DNA of 64,000 nucleotides from Pseudomonas sp. GR 6-02 (GTDB lineage: Bacteria; Pseudomonadota; Gammaproteobacteria; Pseudomonadales; Pseudomonadaceae). Below are positions 38,882-50,700 of this stretch, piece after piece; position 1 is the first letter of the stretch, and every line of letters begins with the position of its first letter. The position numbers and the translations under genes are program-made. The stretch lies in assembly GCF_001655615.1 (NCBI RefSeq), contig NZ_CP011567.1, forward strand, positions 992,001-1,056,000. The letters run 5' to 3'. The notes under the pieces are model-generated. The model was not told where the DNA came from, did no database searches, and saw only the letters and a program-made list of their open reading frames with translations.

Positions 38882-41620
38882 ATGACTGATCTGTCCCCAC
38901 TTCCGGGCCCTGCAAGCGTTGCCGTCGCGGCACTGGACGGGCGTTTTTTCCGGCCTCCGCTGCCCGCCGGCCATGTGCTGCGGCCGCGTCTGTGCGAGCG
39001 CCTGAGTGCAGGTCTCGGTGGCAGGCTGTTGTTGGTCAGCGCGCCGGCAGGGTTCGGCAAGAGTTCATTGGCGGTGGAGTTTTGTCAGGGGTTGCCGGAT
39101 CACTGGCAAAGCCTGTGGCTGGGCTTGAGTCTGCGGGACAGTGATCCCGGCCGTTTTCTTGAGCGCCTGCTCGAAGGTCTTCAGGACTACTTTCCACAAC
39201 TGGGCAGCCAGGCGTTGGGGCTGCTGAAAATGCGCCAACGTCATCAACCGTTCGCCTTTGAAGAATGGCTGGACGGTTTGCTCGATGAACTGGCCGTGCA
39301 CCTCTCACCCAACACGCCGCTGCTGTTGGTACTTGATGACTATCATCTGGCCCAGGGGCCGGTGCTCGATCGTTGTCTGCAGTTTTTCCTCAATCATTTA
39401 CCCGATGGCCTGTTGGTCATGGTCACCAGTCGGCAGCGTCCGGACTGGCATCTGGCACGCCTGCGGCTGTCGCGGCAACTGCTCGAGTTACATGAGCAGG
39501 ATCTTCGGTTGACCCATGATGAAGCCCTGAGCCTGCTTGATCGACACAGCATTTCATTGCGTGGCGAGGCGCTGGAGAATTTGATCCAGCGCAGCGAAGG
39601 CTGGGTGGCAGGGCTGCGCTTCTGGCTATTGGCGGCCTCCGAGGCGGGCAGCGAGGGTGCATTGCCCCAGTCGCTGTACGGCGGGGAAGGACTGATTCGC
39701 GATTACCTGCTCGAAGAAGTCATCGATTGCCTGCCCGCCGAGGTGCAGTCATTCCTGTACGACACCGCGCCCCAGGAGCGTTTTTGCAGTGAGCTGTGCG
39801 ACGCTGTGCGCGAAGCCCATGACAGCGCCGAAATCCTGCGTTTCCTGCTGGCGCATCAGGTGTTCCTGGTGCCGCTGGACGAACACGGTCACTGGTATCG
39901 CTATCACCACCTTTTTTCCGATCTGTTGCGCAGCCGGCCCACCGCCCAGGCGATGGTGCCGACGGCCAGCTTGCACCTGCGCGCCTGCCGCTGGTTCAAC
40001 GCCCAAGGGCTACTCGATGAGGCGGTGGAGCAGGCGTTGCGCGCCGGGCATCTGGATGTCGCGGCGAATCTGGTGCAAAACCTTTCTGAAGAGCAACTGC
40101 TGGCCGAGCAGAACGTCGGCATGTTGCTGCGCTGGAAAATGGACTTGCCCGATAGCCTGTTAATCAGCACGCCACGGCTGATCGTGCTCTACAGCTGGGC
40201 ATTGGGGCTGGCCTGTCAACTGGACGCCGCCGAAGAGCTGGCCAGTCACCTGAGCCGCTTCCTGCCGGCGCCGTCGGCTACTGCGCAAAAATCCATGCTG
40301 GCGCAATGGCTGGCCCTGAGCGGGATCATTGCCCGGGGGCGAGGCAATCGCGAGCTGACCATGCTCTATTGCGCCGAAGCACTGGAAAGCCTGCCGGCCA
40401 AACGGTATGGACAGCGACTGATGTGCCTGTCGACATTGTCCAATCTGGCGATTGCCGATGGCGACTTGTGGCGTGCCCGGGGGTTGAATCGTGATTCGCT
40501 GGAGTTGGCACAGCGCGTTGGCAATCCGTTGTTCGAGGCCTTGGCTCATTACGACCGCGCCCGGGTATTGCAAGCGCGCGGGGAGATTCTTCGTTCACTG
40601 GATGAAGTCCGTCAGGGGTTGCAACGCTTGCAAGGTTTATCCCCTCAACGACTCTATGCGGTGCGTGCACGCCTGACCTTGTACGAGGGTTTTTTGCTGG
40701 CGCTGCGCTTGCAACCCCAGGCCGCGCGGGCACGTTTACTCGCGGGGTTGGGTGAAGCCAGGGCCTGTCGTGACATCAGCGTACTGATCGGCCACTGTGT
40801 TATTGCCCGGCTGGAGGGCAACAGCGGCGAATTCGCGAAGGCCTTCGCCGAACTTGCCGAGGCCGAGCGCCTGATGCACATCTGGGACGTCCCGCCGATT
40901 TACTATCTGGCGATGATTACCCTGGTCAAATGTGAACTCTGGCTGGCTCAGGGTCGCACCGATCTGGCCGAAGCCTGGCTTGCGCGACTGGGCCAGACCT
41001 ATAACGGCGAGCACCCGGCTGCCCCCCCGGAATTCCATCCACAACTACCGCTGCACATTGAGTTGCAACAGGCGGTGCTGGACATGATGAAGGGCCAGCC
41101 CATGCTCGCCGAAGGGCGCCTGAATGCGCTGCATGAACACGGTCAGCGTAGCGGTCGGCAGATGCTCAGCGTGATGGCGCTGAATCAGAACGTTACGCTG
41201 TTGTTGGCGGGCGGACGCGAACCCGAGGCCCGCAAGGCGCTGGCCCAGGCTTTGGAAGCGGCCGCCGGAGGTGTCCTGCAACCGTTTGACCGATTACTGG
41301 CCGAGCATCCGGACTGGCTGCGTGGGCAACTTCAACCCTGTGCGCCGACGCCGGTTTCGCAGCATCTGCTGGAAAAGCTTCCGGACATGGCCTCCCGTCC
41401 AGTGGTTGAGTCATCGCCTGTTGCTGAACAACTCAGTACGCGTGAACTGGCGGTTTTGCGGCTGATCGCGCAGGGATGTTCGAATCAGGAAATCAGTGAT
41501 CAGTTGTTCATTTCGCTGCATACGGTCAAGACCCATGCCAGTCATATCAACAGCAAATTAGGTGTTGAGCGGCGCACGCAGGCCGTGGCTCGGGCGAAAG
41601 AGTTAGGGGTGTTGGGGTGA
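38882..41620 (+). CDS. MalT/AlkS-type LuxR family regulator
   Basis: 912-residue signal-transduction ATPase. A Walker A loop SAPAGFGKSS sits near residue 52, LLLVLDDYH (Walker B) near 148, a long TPR-like helical middle follows, and a C-terminal LuxR helix-turn-helix (residues about 848-908) includes STRELAVLRLIAQG and TVKTHASHINSKL. Size and order match MalT/AlkS/AcoK. AlkS activates alkane genes including AlkK, so the nearby AlkK-like ligase and DUF1302/1329 pair are likely targets (inference). The AGCCGG run just before ATG 38882 is a weak ribosome-binding site. Confidence 0.93.
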   Translation: MTDLSPLPGPASVAVAALDGRFFRPPLPAGHVLRPRLCERLSAGLGGRLLLVSAPAGFGKSSLAVEFCQGLPDHWQSLWLGLSLRDSDPGRFLERLLEGLQDYFPQLGSQALGLLKMRQRHQPFAFEEWLDGLLDELAVHLSPNTPLLLVLDDYHLAQGPVLDRCLQFFLNHLPDGLLVMVTSRQRPDWHLARLRLSRQLLELHEQDLRLTHDEALSLLDRHSISLRGEALENLIQRSEGWVAGLRFWLLAASEAGSEGALPQSLYGGEGLIRDYLLEEVIDCLPAEVQSFLYDTAPQERFCSELCDAVREAHDSAEILRFLLAHQVFLVPLDEHGHWYRYHHLFSDLLRSRPTAQAMVPTASLHLRACRWFNAQGLLDEAVEQALRAGHLDVAANLVQNLSEEQLLAEQNVGMLLRWKMDLPDSLLISTPRLIVLYSWALGLACQLDAAEELASHLSRFLPAPSATAQKSMLAQWLALSGIIARGRGNRELTMLYCAEALESLPAKRYGQRLMCLSTLSNLAIADGDLWRARGLNRDSLELAQRVGNPLFEALAHYDRARVLQARGEILRSLDEVRQGLQRLQGLSPQRLYAVRARLTLYEGFLLALRLQPQAARARLLAGLGEARACRDISVLIGHCVIARLEGNSGEFAKAFAELAEAERLMHIWDVPPIYYLAMITLVKCELWLAQGRTDLAEAWLARLGQTYNGEHPAAPPEFHPQLPLHIELQQAVLDMMKGQPMLAEGRLNALHEHGQRSGRQMLSVMALNQNVTLLLAGGREPEARKALAQALEAAAGGVLQPFDRLLAEHPDWLRGQLQPCAPTPVSQHLLEKLPDMASRPVVESSPVAEQLSTRELAVLRLIAQGCSNQEISDQLFISLHTVKTHASHINSKLGVERRTQAVARAKELGVLG

Positions 41621-41689
41621 ACGGGGCCCCCGACATTTTTCGCGTTCAAGTCTTGGCGCTTGGGTTCAGTCTTGGTGATACAAAACAAA

Positions 41690-41712
41690 ACACCCCGACA
41701 TTGGTCAGGGCG
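41690..41712 (-). terminator. Probable terminator of the giant RTX gene
   Basis: On the minus strand CGCCCTGA and TCGGGGTG pair with two mismatches around CCAATG and are followed by TTTTGTTTTG. It is weaker than the other terminators here. Confidence 0.5.
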
Positions 41713-41729
41713 TATTGTTCAAACCTTGG

Positions 41730-44700
41730 TCAAACTACCAAGTCCTTGGCACTGAAGGTATCGACGCCTACCAGTTGGATTGCGAAATCTGCATCCAGCC
41801 TGCCGTTGACGTTGCCGTACAACACATGATCCTCGAAACGCAGTTGTCCTGCTCCTGTGAACGCATTCGAGTCAATGAATGTAAAGGCGTTGAACGCAGT
41901 GGTGAGCATATTGGCATCGAGTTTTGACAGGTCGATCTTGTCGCCCTGTAGGCTGCTGAAGTCGGTGATGACGTCACTGTTTGCCCCTTTGCCCAGCTCA
42001 CTGAGTAAATTGAAAACAAACCGGTCGGCACCAGAGCCGCCCGTCAGGATGTCTGTGCCCAGACCTCCTATCAGCAGGTCATTGCCCATACCACCATCAA
42101 GCAGGTCGTTGCCTGCTCCACCATTGAGCACATTGTTGCCACTGTTGCCGGTCAGCACGTTATTCAGGGCGTTGCCGACACCGGTGAGGTTGTCGCTGCC
42201 GGTGAGGGTGAGGTTTTCCAGGTTGGCACTCAGGGTCCAGCTCACCGAGGAACGTACGGTGTCGATTTCGCTCGCCAGGGTACTGGTCTCGGTGACCGCG
42301 TCCTGGAGGTTGTCGACGATATAAGTGTCGTTGCCAGTGCCGCCGATCATCAGGTCGGCGCCGGTTCCGCCATCCAGAACGTTATTGCCGCTGTTACCGG
42401 TCAGACGGTTGCCCAAGGAGTTGCCGGTGGCGTCGAGGTTGTCGCTGCCGGTGAGTGTCAGGTTCTCGAGGTTGCTACCCAGGGTGTAGCTGATCGACGA
42501 CATGACCGTGTCGATTTCGACCAGCGAGGTGCCGCGTTCGATCACCGTGTCGCCGAGGTTGTCGACCACGTAGGTGTCGTTGCCAGCCCCGCCGTCCAGG
42601 GTATCAGCCCCGGCCTTGCCGTCGAGGAAGTTGGCGGCGGCGTTGCCGAGCAGGGTGTTGTTCAGGTCGTTGCCGATCACGGTGAAGGCACCGAGGCCGG
42701 TGACGGTGACATCTTCGACGTTCTGCAGGTTGCTTTGACTGAGGTCGACGGTGCTGCTGGCCAGGGTCGAGGTGTAGCTGATGTTCAGCAGGTCGTGGCC
42801 CTGGTCGGCGGTTTCCTGCAGCAGTGCCAGTTCACCAGCCTGGTCGAGGACATAGGTGTCGTTGCCGGCACCGCCGCTCATGGTGTCCAGGCCCGCGCCA
42901 CCGTTGAGCACGTTGTTGCCGCTGTTGCCGGTCAGCACGTTGTTCAGGGTATTGCCGACGCCGTTGAGGTTGTCGCTGCCAGTCAGGGTGAGGTTTTCCA
43001 GGTTGGCACCCAGGGTCCAGCTGACCGAGGCGCGCACGGTGTCGATTTCAGATAGCAGGGTGCTGGTCTCGGTGACCACGTCCTTGAGGCTGTCGACGAC
43101 GTAGGTGTCATTGCCGAAGCCGCCCATCATCACGTCGGCGCCGAGGCCACCGTCCAGCACGTTGTTGCCGCTGTTGCCGATCAGCACGTTGTTCAGGGCG
43201 TTGCCGGTGGCGTCGAGCTGGTCGCTGCCGGTGAGGGTCAGGTTCTCGAGGTTGCTGCCCAGGGTGTAGCTGATCGACGACAGCACCGTGTCGATCTCGG
43301 CCAGCGAGGTGCCGCGCTCGATTACCGTGTCGCCGAGGTTGTCGACCACGTAGGTGTCGTTGCCAGCCCCGCCGTCCAGGGTATCAGCCCCGGCCTTGCC
43401 GTCGAGGAAGTTGGCGGCGGCGTTGCCGGTGAGGCTGTTATCGAGTTCGTTGCCGGTGAGGTTCAACGCGGCGGTGCCGAGCAGCACGCCGTCTTCGACG
43501 TTGGCCGAGAGGGTGTAGCTCACCGCCGTGCGGATCAGGTCGTGGCCTTCGTCGGCGAGCTCAGTGACCTTGTCGGTGGCGTTGTCGATGACGTAGGTGT
43601 CGTCGCCGCTGCCGCCGCTGAGGGTGTCGGCGCCAGCGCCGCCATCCAGCCAGTCATTACCGGCCCCGCCTTGCAGGGTGTTGTTGTAGGCGTTGCCGAG
43701 CAGGGTGTTGTTCAGGTCGTTGCCGATCACGGTAAAGGCGCCGAGGCCGGTGACGGTGACATCTTCGACGTTCAGCAGGTTGCTTTGACTGAGGTCGACG
43801 GTGCTGCTGGCCAGGGTCGAGGTGTAGCTGATGTTCAGCAGGTCACGGCCCTGGTCGACGGTTTCCTGCAGCAGCGCCAGTTCGCCGGCCTGGTCGAGGA
43901 TATAGGTGTCGTCGCCGGCGCCGCCGCTCATGGTGTCCAGGCCGGTCTGGCCGTTGAGGATGTTGTTGCCGCTGTTGCCGGTCAGCACGTTGTTCAGGGT
44001 ATTGCCGACGCCGTTGAGGTTGTCGCTGCCAGTCAGGGTGAGGTTTTCCAGGTTGGCGCCCAGGGCCCAGCTCACCGAGGCGCGTACGGTGTCGATTTCG
44101 CTCGCCAGGGTGCTGGTTTCGGTGACCACGTCCTTGAGGTTGTCGACGACGTAGGTGTCATTGCCGAAGCCGCCAATCATCACGTCGGCGCCGCTTCCGC
44201 CCTCCAGCACGTTGTTGCCGCTGTTGCCGATCAGCACGTTGTTCAGGGCGTTGCCGGTGGCGTCGAGCTGGTCGCTGCCGGTGAGGGTCAGGTTCTCGAG
44301 GTTGCTGCCCAGGGTGTAGCTGATCGACGACAGCACCGTGTCGATCTCGGCCAGCGAGGTGCCGCGCTCGATTACCGTGTCGCCGAGGTTGTCGACCACG
44401 TAGGTGTCGTTGCCAGCCCCGCCGTCCAGGGTATCAGCCCCGGCCTTGCCGTCGAGGAAGTTGGCGGCGGCGTTGCCGGTGAGGCTGTTATCGAGTTCGT
44501 TGCCGGTGAGGTTCAACGCGGCGGTGCCGAGCAGCACGCCGTCTTCGACGTTGGCCGAGAGGGTGTAGCTCACCGTCGTGCGGATCAGGTCGCGGCCTTC
44601 GTCGGCGAGCTCAGTGACCTTGTCGGTGGCGTTGTCGATGACGTAGGTGTCGTCGCCGCTGCCGCCGCTGAGGGTGTCAGCGCCGGCGCCGCCATCCAGC

Positions 44701-47700
44701 CAGTCATTACCGGCCCCGCCTTGCAGGGTGTTGTTGTAGGCGTTGCCGAGCAGGGTGTTGTTCAGGTCGTTGCCGATCACGGTAAAGGCGCCGAGGCCGG
44801 TGACGGTGACATCTTCGACGTTCAGCAGGTTGCTTTGACTGAGGTCGACGGTGCTGCTGGCCAGGGTCGAGGTGTAGCTGATGTTCAGCAGGTCACGGCC
44901 CTGGTCGACGGTTTCCTGCAGCAGCGCCAGTTCGCCGGCCTGGTCGAGGATATAGGTGTCGTCGCCGGCGCCGCCGCTCATGGTGTCCAGGCCGGTCTGG
45001 CCGTTGAGGATGTTGTTGCCGCTGTTGCCGGTCAGCACGTTGTTCAGGGTATTGCCGACGCCGTTGAGGTTGTCGCTGCCAGTCAGGGTGAGGTTTTCCA
45101 GGTTGGCGCCCAGGGCCCAGCTCACCGAGGCGCGTACGGTGTCGATTTCGCTCGCCAGGGTGCTGGTTTCGGTGACCACGTCCTTGAGGTTGTCGACGAC
45201 GTAGGTGTCATTGCCGAAGCCGCCAATCATCACGTCGGCGCCGCTTCCGCCCTCCAGCACGTTGTTGCCGCTGTTGCCGATCAGCACGTTGTTCAGGGCG
45301 TTGCCGGTGGCGTCGAGCTGGTCGCTGCCGGTGAGGGTCAGGTTCTCGAGGTTGCTGCCCAGGGTGTAGCTGATCGACGACAGCACCGTGTCGATCTCGG
45401 CCAGCGAGGTGCCGCGCTCGATTACCGTGTCGCCGAGGTTGTCGACCACGTAGGTGTCGTTGCCAGCCCCGCCGTCCAGGGTATCAGCCCCGGCCTTGCC
45501 GTCGAGGAAGTTGGCGGCGGCGTTGCCGGTGAGGCTGTTATCGAGTTCGTTGCCGGTGAGGTTCAACGCGGCGGTGCCGAGCAGCACGCCGTCTTCGACG
45601 TTGGCCGAGAGGGTGTAGCTCACCGTCGTGCGGATCAGGTCGCGGCCTTCGTCGGCGAGCTCAGTGACCTTGTCGGTGGCGTTGTCGATGACGTAGGTGT
45701 CGTCGCCGCTGCCGCCGCTGAGGGTGTCGGCGCCGGCGCCGCCATCCAGCCAGTCATTGCCGGCCCCGCCTTGCAGGGTGTTGTTGTAGGCGTTGCCGAG
45801 CAGGGTGTTGTTCAGGTCGTTGCCGATCACGGTGAAGTTGCCGAGGCCGGTGACGGTGACATCTTCGACGTTCTGCAGGTTGCTTTGACTGAGATCGACG
45901 GTGCTGCTGGCCAGGGTCGAGGTGTAGCTGATGTTCAGCAGGTCACGGCCCTGGTCGGCGGTTTCCTGCAGCAGTGCCAGTTCGCCGGCCTGGTCGAGGA
46001 TATAGGTGTCGTCGCCGGCGCCGCCGATCAGCGTATCCAGCCCCGCGCCACCGTTGAGCACGTTGTTGCCACTGTTGCCGGTCAGCACGTTGTTCAGGGC
46101 ATTGCCGACGCCGTTGAGGTTGTCGCTGCCGGTCAGGGTGAGGTTTTCCAGGTTGGCACCCAGGGCCCAGCTCACCGAGGCGCGTACGGTGTCGATTTCG
46201 CTCGCCAGGGTACTGGTCTCGGCGACCACGTCCTTGAGGTTGTCGACGACGTAGGTGTCATTGCCGAAGCCGCCAATCATCACGTCGGCGCCGAGGCCAC
46301 CGTCCAGCACGTTGTTGCCGCTGTTGCCGATCAGCACGTTGTTCAGGACGTTGCCGGTACCGGTGAGGTTGTCGTTGCCGGTGAGGGTCAGGTTCTCGAC
46401 GTTGCTGCCCAGGGTGTAGCTGATCGACGACAGCACCGTGTCGATCTCGGCCAGCGAGGTACCGCGTTCGATCACCGTGTCGCCAAGGTTGTCGACCACG
46501 TAGGTGTCGTTGCCGGCCCCACCGTCCAGGGTATCGGCGCCGGCCTTGCCATCGAGGAGGTTGGCGGCGGCGTTGCCGGTCAGGCTGTTATCGAGTTCGT
46601 TGCCGGCGAGGTTCAACGCGGCGGTGCCGAGCAGCACGCCGTCTTCGACGTTGGCCGAGAGGGTGTAGCTCACCGCCGTGCGGATCAGGTCGTGGCCTTC
46701 GTCGGCGAGTTCAGTGACCTTGTCGGTGGCGTTGTCGATGACGTAGGTGTCGTCGCCGCTGCCGCCGCTGAGGGTGTCGGCGCCGGCGCCGCCATCCAGC
46801 CAGTCATTGCCGGCCCCGCCTTGCAGGGTGTTGTTGTAGGCGTTGCCGAGCAGGGTGTTGTTCAGGTCGTTGCCGATCACGGTGAAGGCACCGAGGCCGG
46901 TGAGGGTGACATCTTCGACGTTCTGCAGGTTGCTTTGGCTGAGGTCGACGGTGCTGGTGGCCAGGGTCGAGGTGTAGCTGATGTACAGCAGGTCACGGCC
47001 TTGATCAGCATCATCCTGCAATAGCGCCAGTTCGCCGGCCTGGTCGAGGACATAGGTGTCGTCACCGGCGCCGCCGCTCATGGTGTCCAGGCCCGCACCA
47101 CCGTTGAGCACGTTGTTGCCGCTGTTGCCGGTCAGCACGTTGTTCAGGGTATTGCCGACGCCGTTGAGGTTGTCGCTGCCAGTCAGGGTGAGGTTTTCCA
47201 GGTTGGCACCCAGGGTCCAGCTGACCGAGGCGCGCACGGTGTCGATTTCAGATAGCAGGGTGCTGGTCTCGGTGACCACGTCCTTGAGGCTGTCGACGAC
47301 GTAGGTGTCATTGCCGAAGCCGCCCATCATCACGTCGGCGCCGAGGCCACCGTCCAGCACGTTGTTGCCGCTGTTGCCGATCAGCACGTTGTTCAGGGCG
47401 TTGCCGGTGGCGTCGAGCTGGTCGCTGCCGGTGAGGGTCAGGTTCTCGAGGTTGCTGCCCAGGGTGTAGCTGATCGACGACAGCACCGTGTCGATCTCGG
47501 CCAGCGAGGTGCCGCGCTCGATTACCGTGTCGCCGAGGTTGTCGACCACGTAGGTGTCGTTGCCAGCCCCGCCGTCCAGGGTATCAGCCCCGGCCTTGCC
47601 GTCGAGGAAGTTGGCGGCGGCGTTGCCGGTGAGGCTGTTATCGAGTTCGTTGCCGGTGAGGTTCAACGCGGCGGTGCCGAGCAGCACGCCGTCTTCGACG

Positions 47701-50700
47701 TTGGCCGAGAGGGTGTAGCTCACCGCCGTGCGGATCAGGTCGTGGCCTTCGTCGGCGAGCTCAGTGACCTTGTCGGTGGCGTTGTCGATGACGTAGGTGT
47801 CGTCGCCGCTGCCGCCGCTGAGGGTGTCGGCGCCAGCGCCGCCATCCAGCCAGTCATTACCGGCCCCGCCTTGCAGGGTGTTGTTGTAGGCGTTGCCGAG
47901 CAGGGTGTTGTTCAGGTCGTTGCCGATCACGGTAAAGGCGCCGAGGCCGGTGACGGTGACATCTTCGACGTTCAGCAGGTTGCTTTGACTGAGGTCGACG
48001 GTGCTGCTGGCCAGGGTCGAGGTGTAGCTGATGTTCAGCAGGTCACGGCCCTGGTCGACGGTTTCCTGCAGCAGCGCCAGTTCGCCGGCCTGGTCGAGGA
48101 TATAGGTGTCGTCGCCGGCGCCGCCGCTCATGGTGTCCAGGCCGGTCTGGCCGTTGAGGATGTTGTTGCCGCTGTTGCCGGTCAGCACGTTGTTCAGGGT
48201 ATTGCCGACGCCGTTGAGGTTGTCGCTGCCAGTCAGGGTGAGGTTTTCCAGGTTGGCGCCCAGGGCCCAGCTCACCGAGGCGCGTACGGTGTCGATTTCG
48301 CTCGCCAGGGTGCTGGTTTCGGTGACCACGTCCTTGAGGTTGTCGACGACGTAGGTGTCATTGCCGAAGCCGCCAATCATCACGTCGGCGCCGCTTCCGC
48401 CCTCCAGCACGTTGTTGCCGCTGTTGCCGATCAGCACGTTGTTCAGGACGTTGCCGGTACCGGTGAGGTTGTCGTTGCCGGTGAGGGTCAGGTTCTCGAC
48501 GTTGCTGCCCAGGGTGTAGCTGATCGACGACAGCACCGTGTCGATCTCGGCCAGCGAGGTGCCGCGCTCGATTACCGTGTCGCCGAGGTTGTCGACCACG
48601 TAGGTGTCGTTGCCAGCCCCGCCGTCCAGGGTATCAGCCCCGGCCTTGCCGTCGAGGAAGTTGGCGGCGGCGTTGCCGGTGAGGCTGTTATCGAGTTCGT
48701 TGCCGGTGAGGTTCAACGCGGCGGTGCCGAGCAGCACGCCGTCTTCGACGTTGGCCGAGAGGGTGTAGCTCACCGTCGTGCGGATCAGGTCGCGGCCTTC
48801 GTCGGCGAGCTCAGTGACCTTGTCGGTGGCGTTGTCGATGACGTAGGTGTCGTCGCCGCTGCCGCCGCTGAGGGTGTCAGCGCCGGCGCCGCCATCCAGC
48901 CAGTCATTACCGGCCCCGCCTTGCAGGGTGTTGTTGTAGGCGTTGCCGAGCAGGGTGTTGTTCAGGTCGTTGCCGATCACGGTAAAGGCGCCGAGGCCGG
49001 TGACGGTGACATCTTCGACGTTCAGCAGGTTGCTTTGACTGAGGTCGACGGTGCTGCTGGCCAGGGTCGAGGTGTAGCTGATGTTCAGCAGGTCACGGCC
49101 CTGGTCGACGGTTTCCTGCAGCAGCGCCAGTTCGCCGGCCTGGTCGAGGATATAGGTGTCGTCGCCGGCGCCGCCGCTCATGGTGTCCAGGCCGGTCTGG
49201 CCGTTGAGGATGTTGTTGCCGCTGTTGCCGGTCAGCACGTTGTTCAGGGTATTGCCGACGCCGTTGAGGTTGTCGCTGCCAGTCAGGGTGAGGTTTTCCA
49301 GGTTGGCGCCCAGGGCCCAGCTCACCGAGGCGCGTACGGTGTCGATTTCGCTCGCCAGGGTGCTGGTTTCGGTGACCACGTCCTTGAGGTTGTCGACGAC
49401 GTAGGTGTCATTGCCGAAGCCGCCAATCATCACGTCGGCGCCGCTTCCGCCCTCCAGCACGTTGTTGCCGCTGTTGCCGATCAGCACGTTGTTCAGGGCG
49501 TTGCCGGTGGCGTCGAGCTGGTCGCTGCCGGTGAGGGTCAGGTTCTCGAGGTTGCTGCCCAGGGTGTAGCTGATCGACGACAGCACCGTGTCGATCTCGG
49601 CCAGCGAGGTGCCGCGCTCGATTACCGTGTCGCCGAGGTTGTCGACCACGTAGGTGTCGTTGCCAGCCCCGCCGTCCAGGGTATCAGCCCCGGCCTTGCC
49701 GTCGAGGAAGTTGGCGGCGGCGTTGCCGGTGAGGCTGTTATCGAGTTCGTTGCCGGTGAGGTTCAACGCGGCGGTGCCGAGCAGCACGCCGTCTTCGACG
49801 TTGGCCGAGAGGGTGTAGCTCACCGTCGTGCGGATCAGGTCGCGGCCTTCGTCGGCGAGCTCAGTGACCTTGTCGGTGGCGTTGTCGATGACGTAGGTGT
49901 CGTCGCCGCTGCCGCCGCTGAGGGTGTCGGCGCCGGCGCCGCCATCCAGCCAGTCATTGCCGGCCCCGCCTTGCAGGGTGTTGTTGTAGGCGTTGCCGAG
50001 CAGGGTGTTGTTCAGGTCGTTGCCGATCACGGTGAAGTTGCCGAGGCCGGTGACGGTGACATCTTCGACGTTCTGCAGGTTGCTTTGACTGAGATCGACG
50101 GTGCTGCTGGCCAGGGTCGAGGTGTAGCTGATGTTCAGCAGGTCACGGCCCTGGTCGGCGGTTTCCTGCAGCAGTGCCAGTTCGCCGGCCTGGTCGAGGA
50201 TATAGGTGTCGTCGCCGGCGCCGCCGATCAGCGTATCCAGCCCCGCGCCACCGTTGAGCACGTTGTTGCCACTGTTGCCGGTCAGCACGTTGTTCAGGGC
50301 ATTGCCGACGCCGTTGAGGTTGTCGCTGCCGGTCAGGGTGAGGTTTTCCAGGTTGGCACCCAGGGTCCAGTTGACCGAGGCGCGCACGGTGTCGATATCC
50401 CACAGCGAGAGGCCGGTCTCAATGACCACGTCCTTGAGGTTGTCGACGATGTAGGTGTCGCTGCCGCGGTCGTCGATCATGACGTCGGCGCCAAGTCCTC
50501 CGTCCAGGGTGTTGTCGCCGTAGTTACCGACGATGCGGTTATTCAGGGCATTACCGGTAGCATTCAGGTCGTTGAAGTCGATAAGGGTCAGGTTCTCGAC
50601 GTTGCTGCCCAGGGTGTAGCTGATCGACGACAGCACCGTGTCGATTTCGCTCAGCGAGGTACCGCGTTCGATCACTGTGTCGCCGACGTTATCGACGTAG

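Noticed and set aside
41621..41729. Type I secretion genes next to the RTX gene
   Set aside because: The flanking genes are a LuxR regulator and an MBL hydrolase; no ABC, membrane-fusion or TolC sequence is present on either side.
43542..47024. 1160-codon open frame antisense to the giant RTX gene (also at 47742-51224)
   Set aside because: It follows from codon composition of the near-identical repeats on the coding strand; its two copies are 4200 bp apart exactly like the array. No ribosome-binding site or family resemblance was seen.
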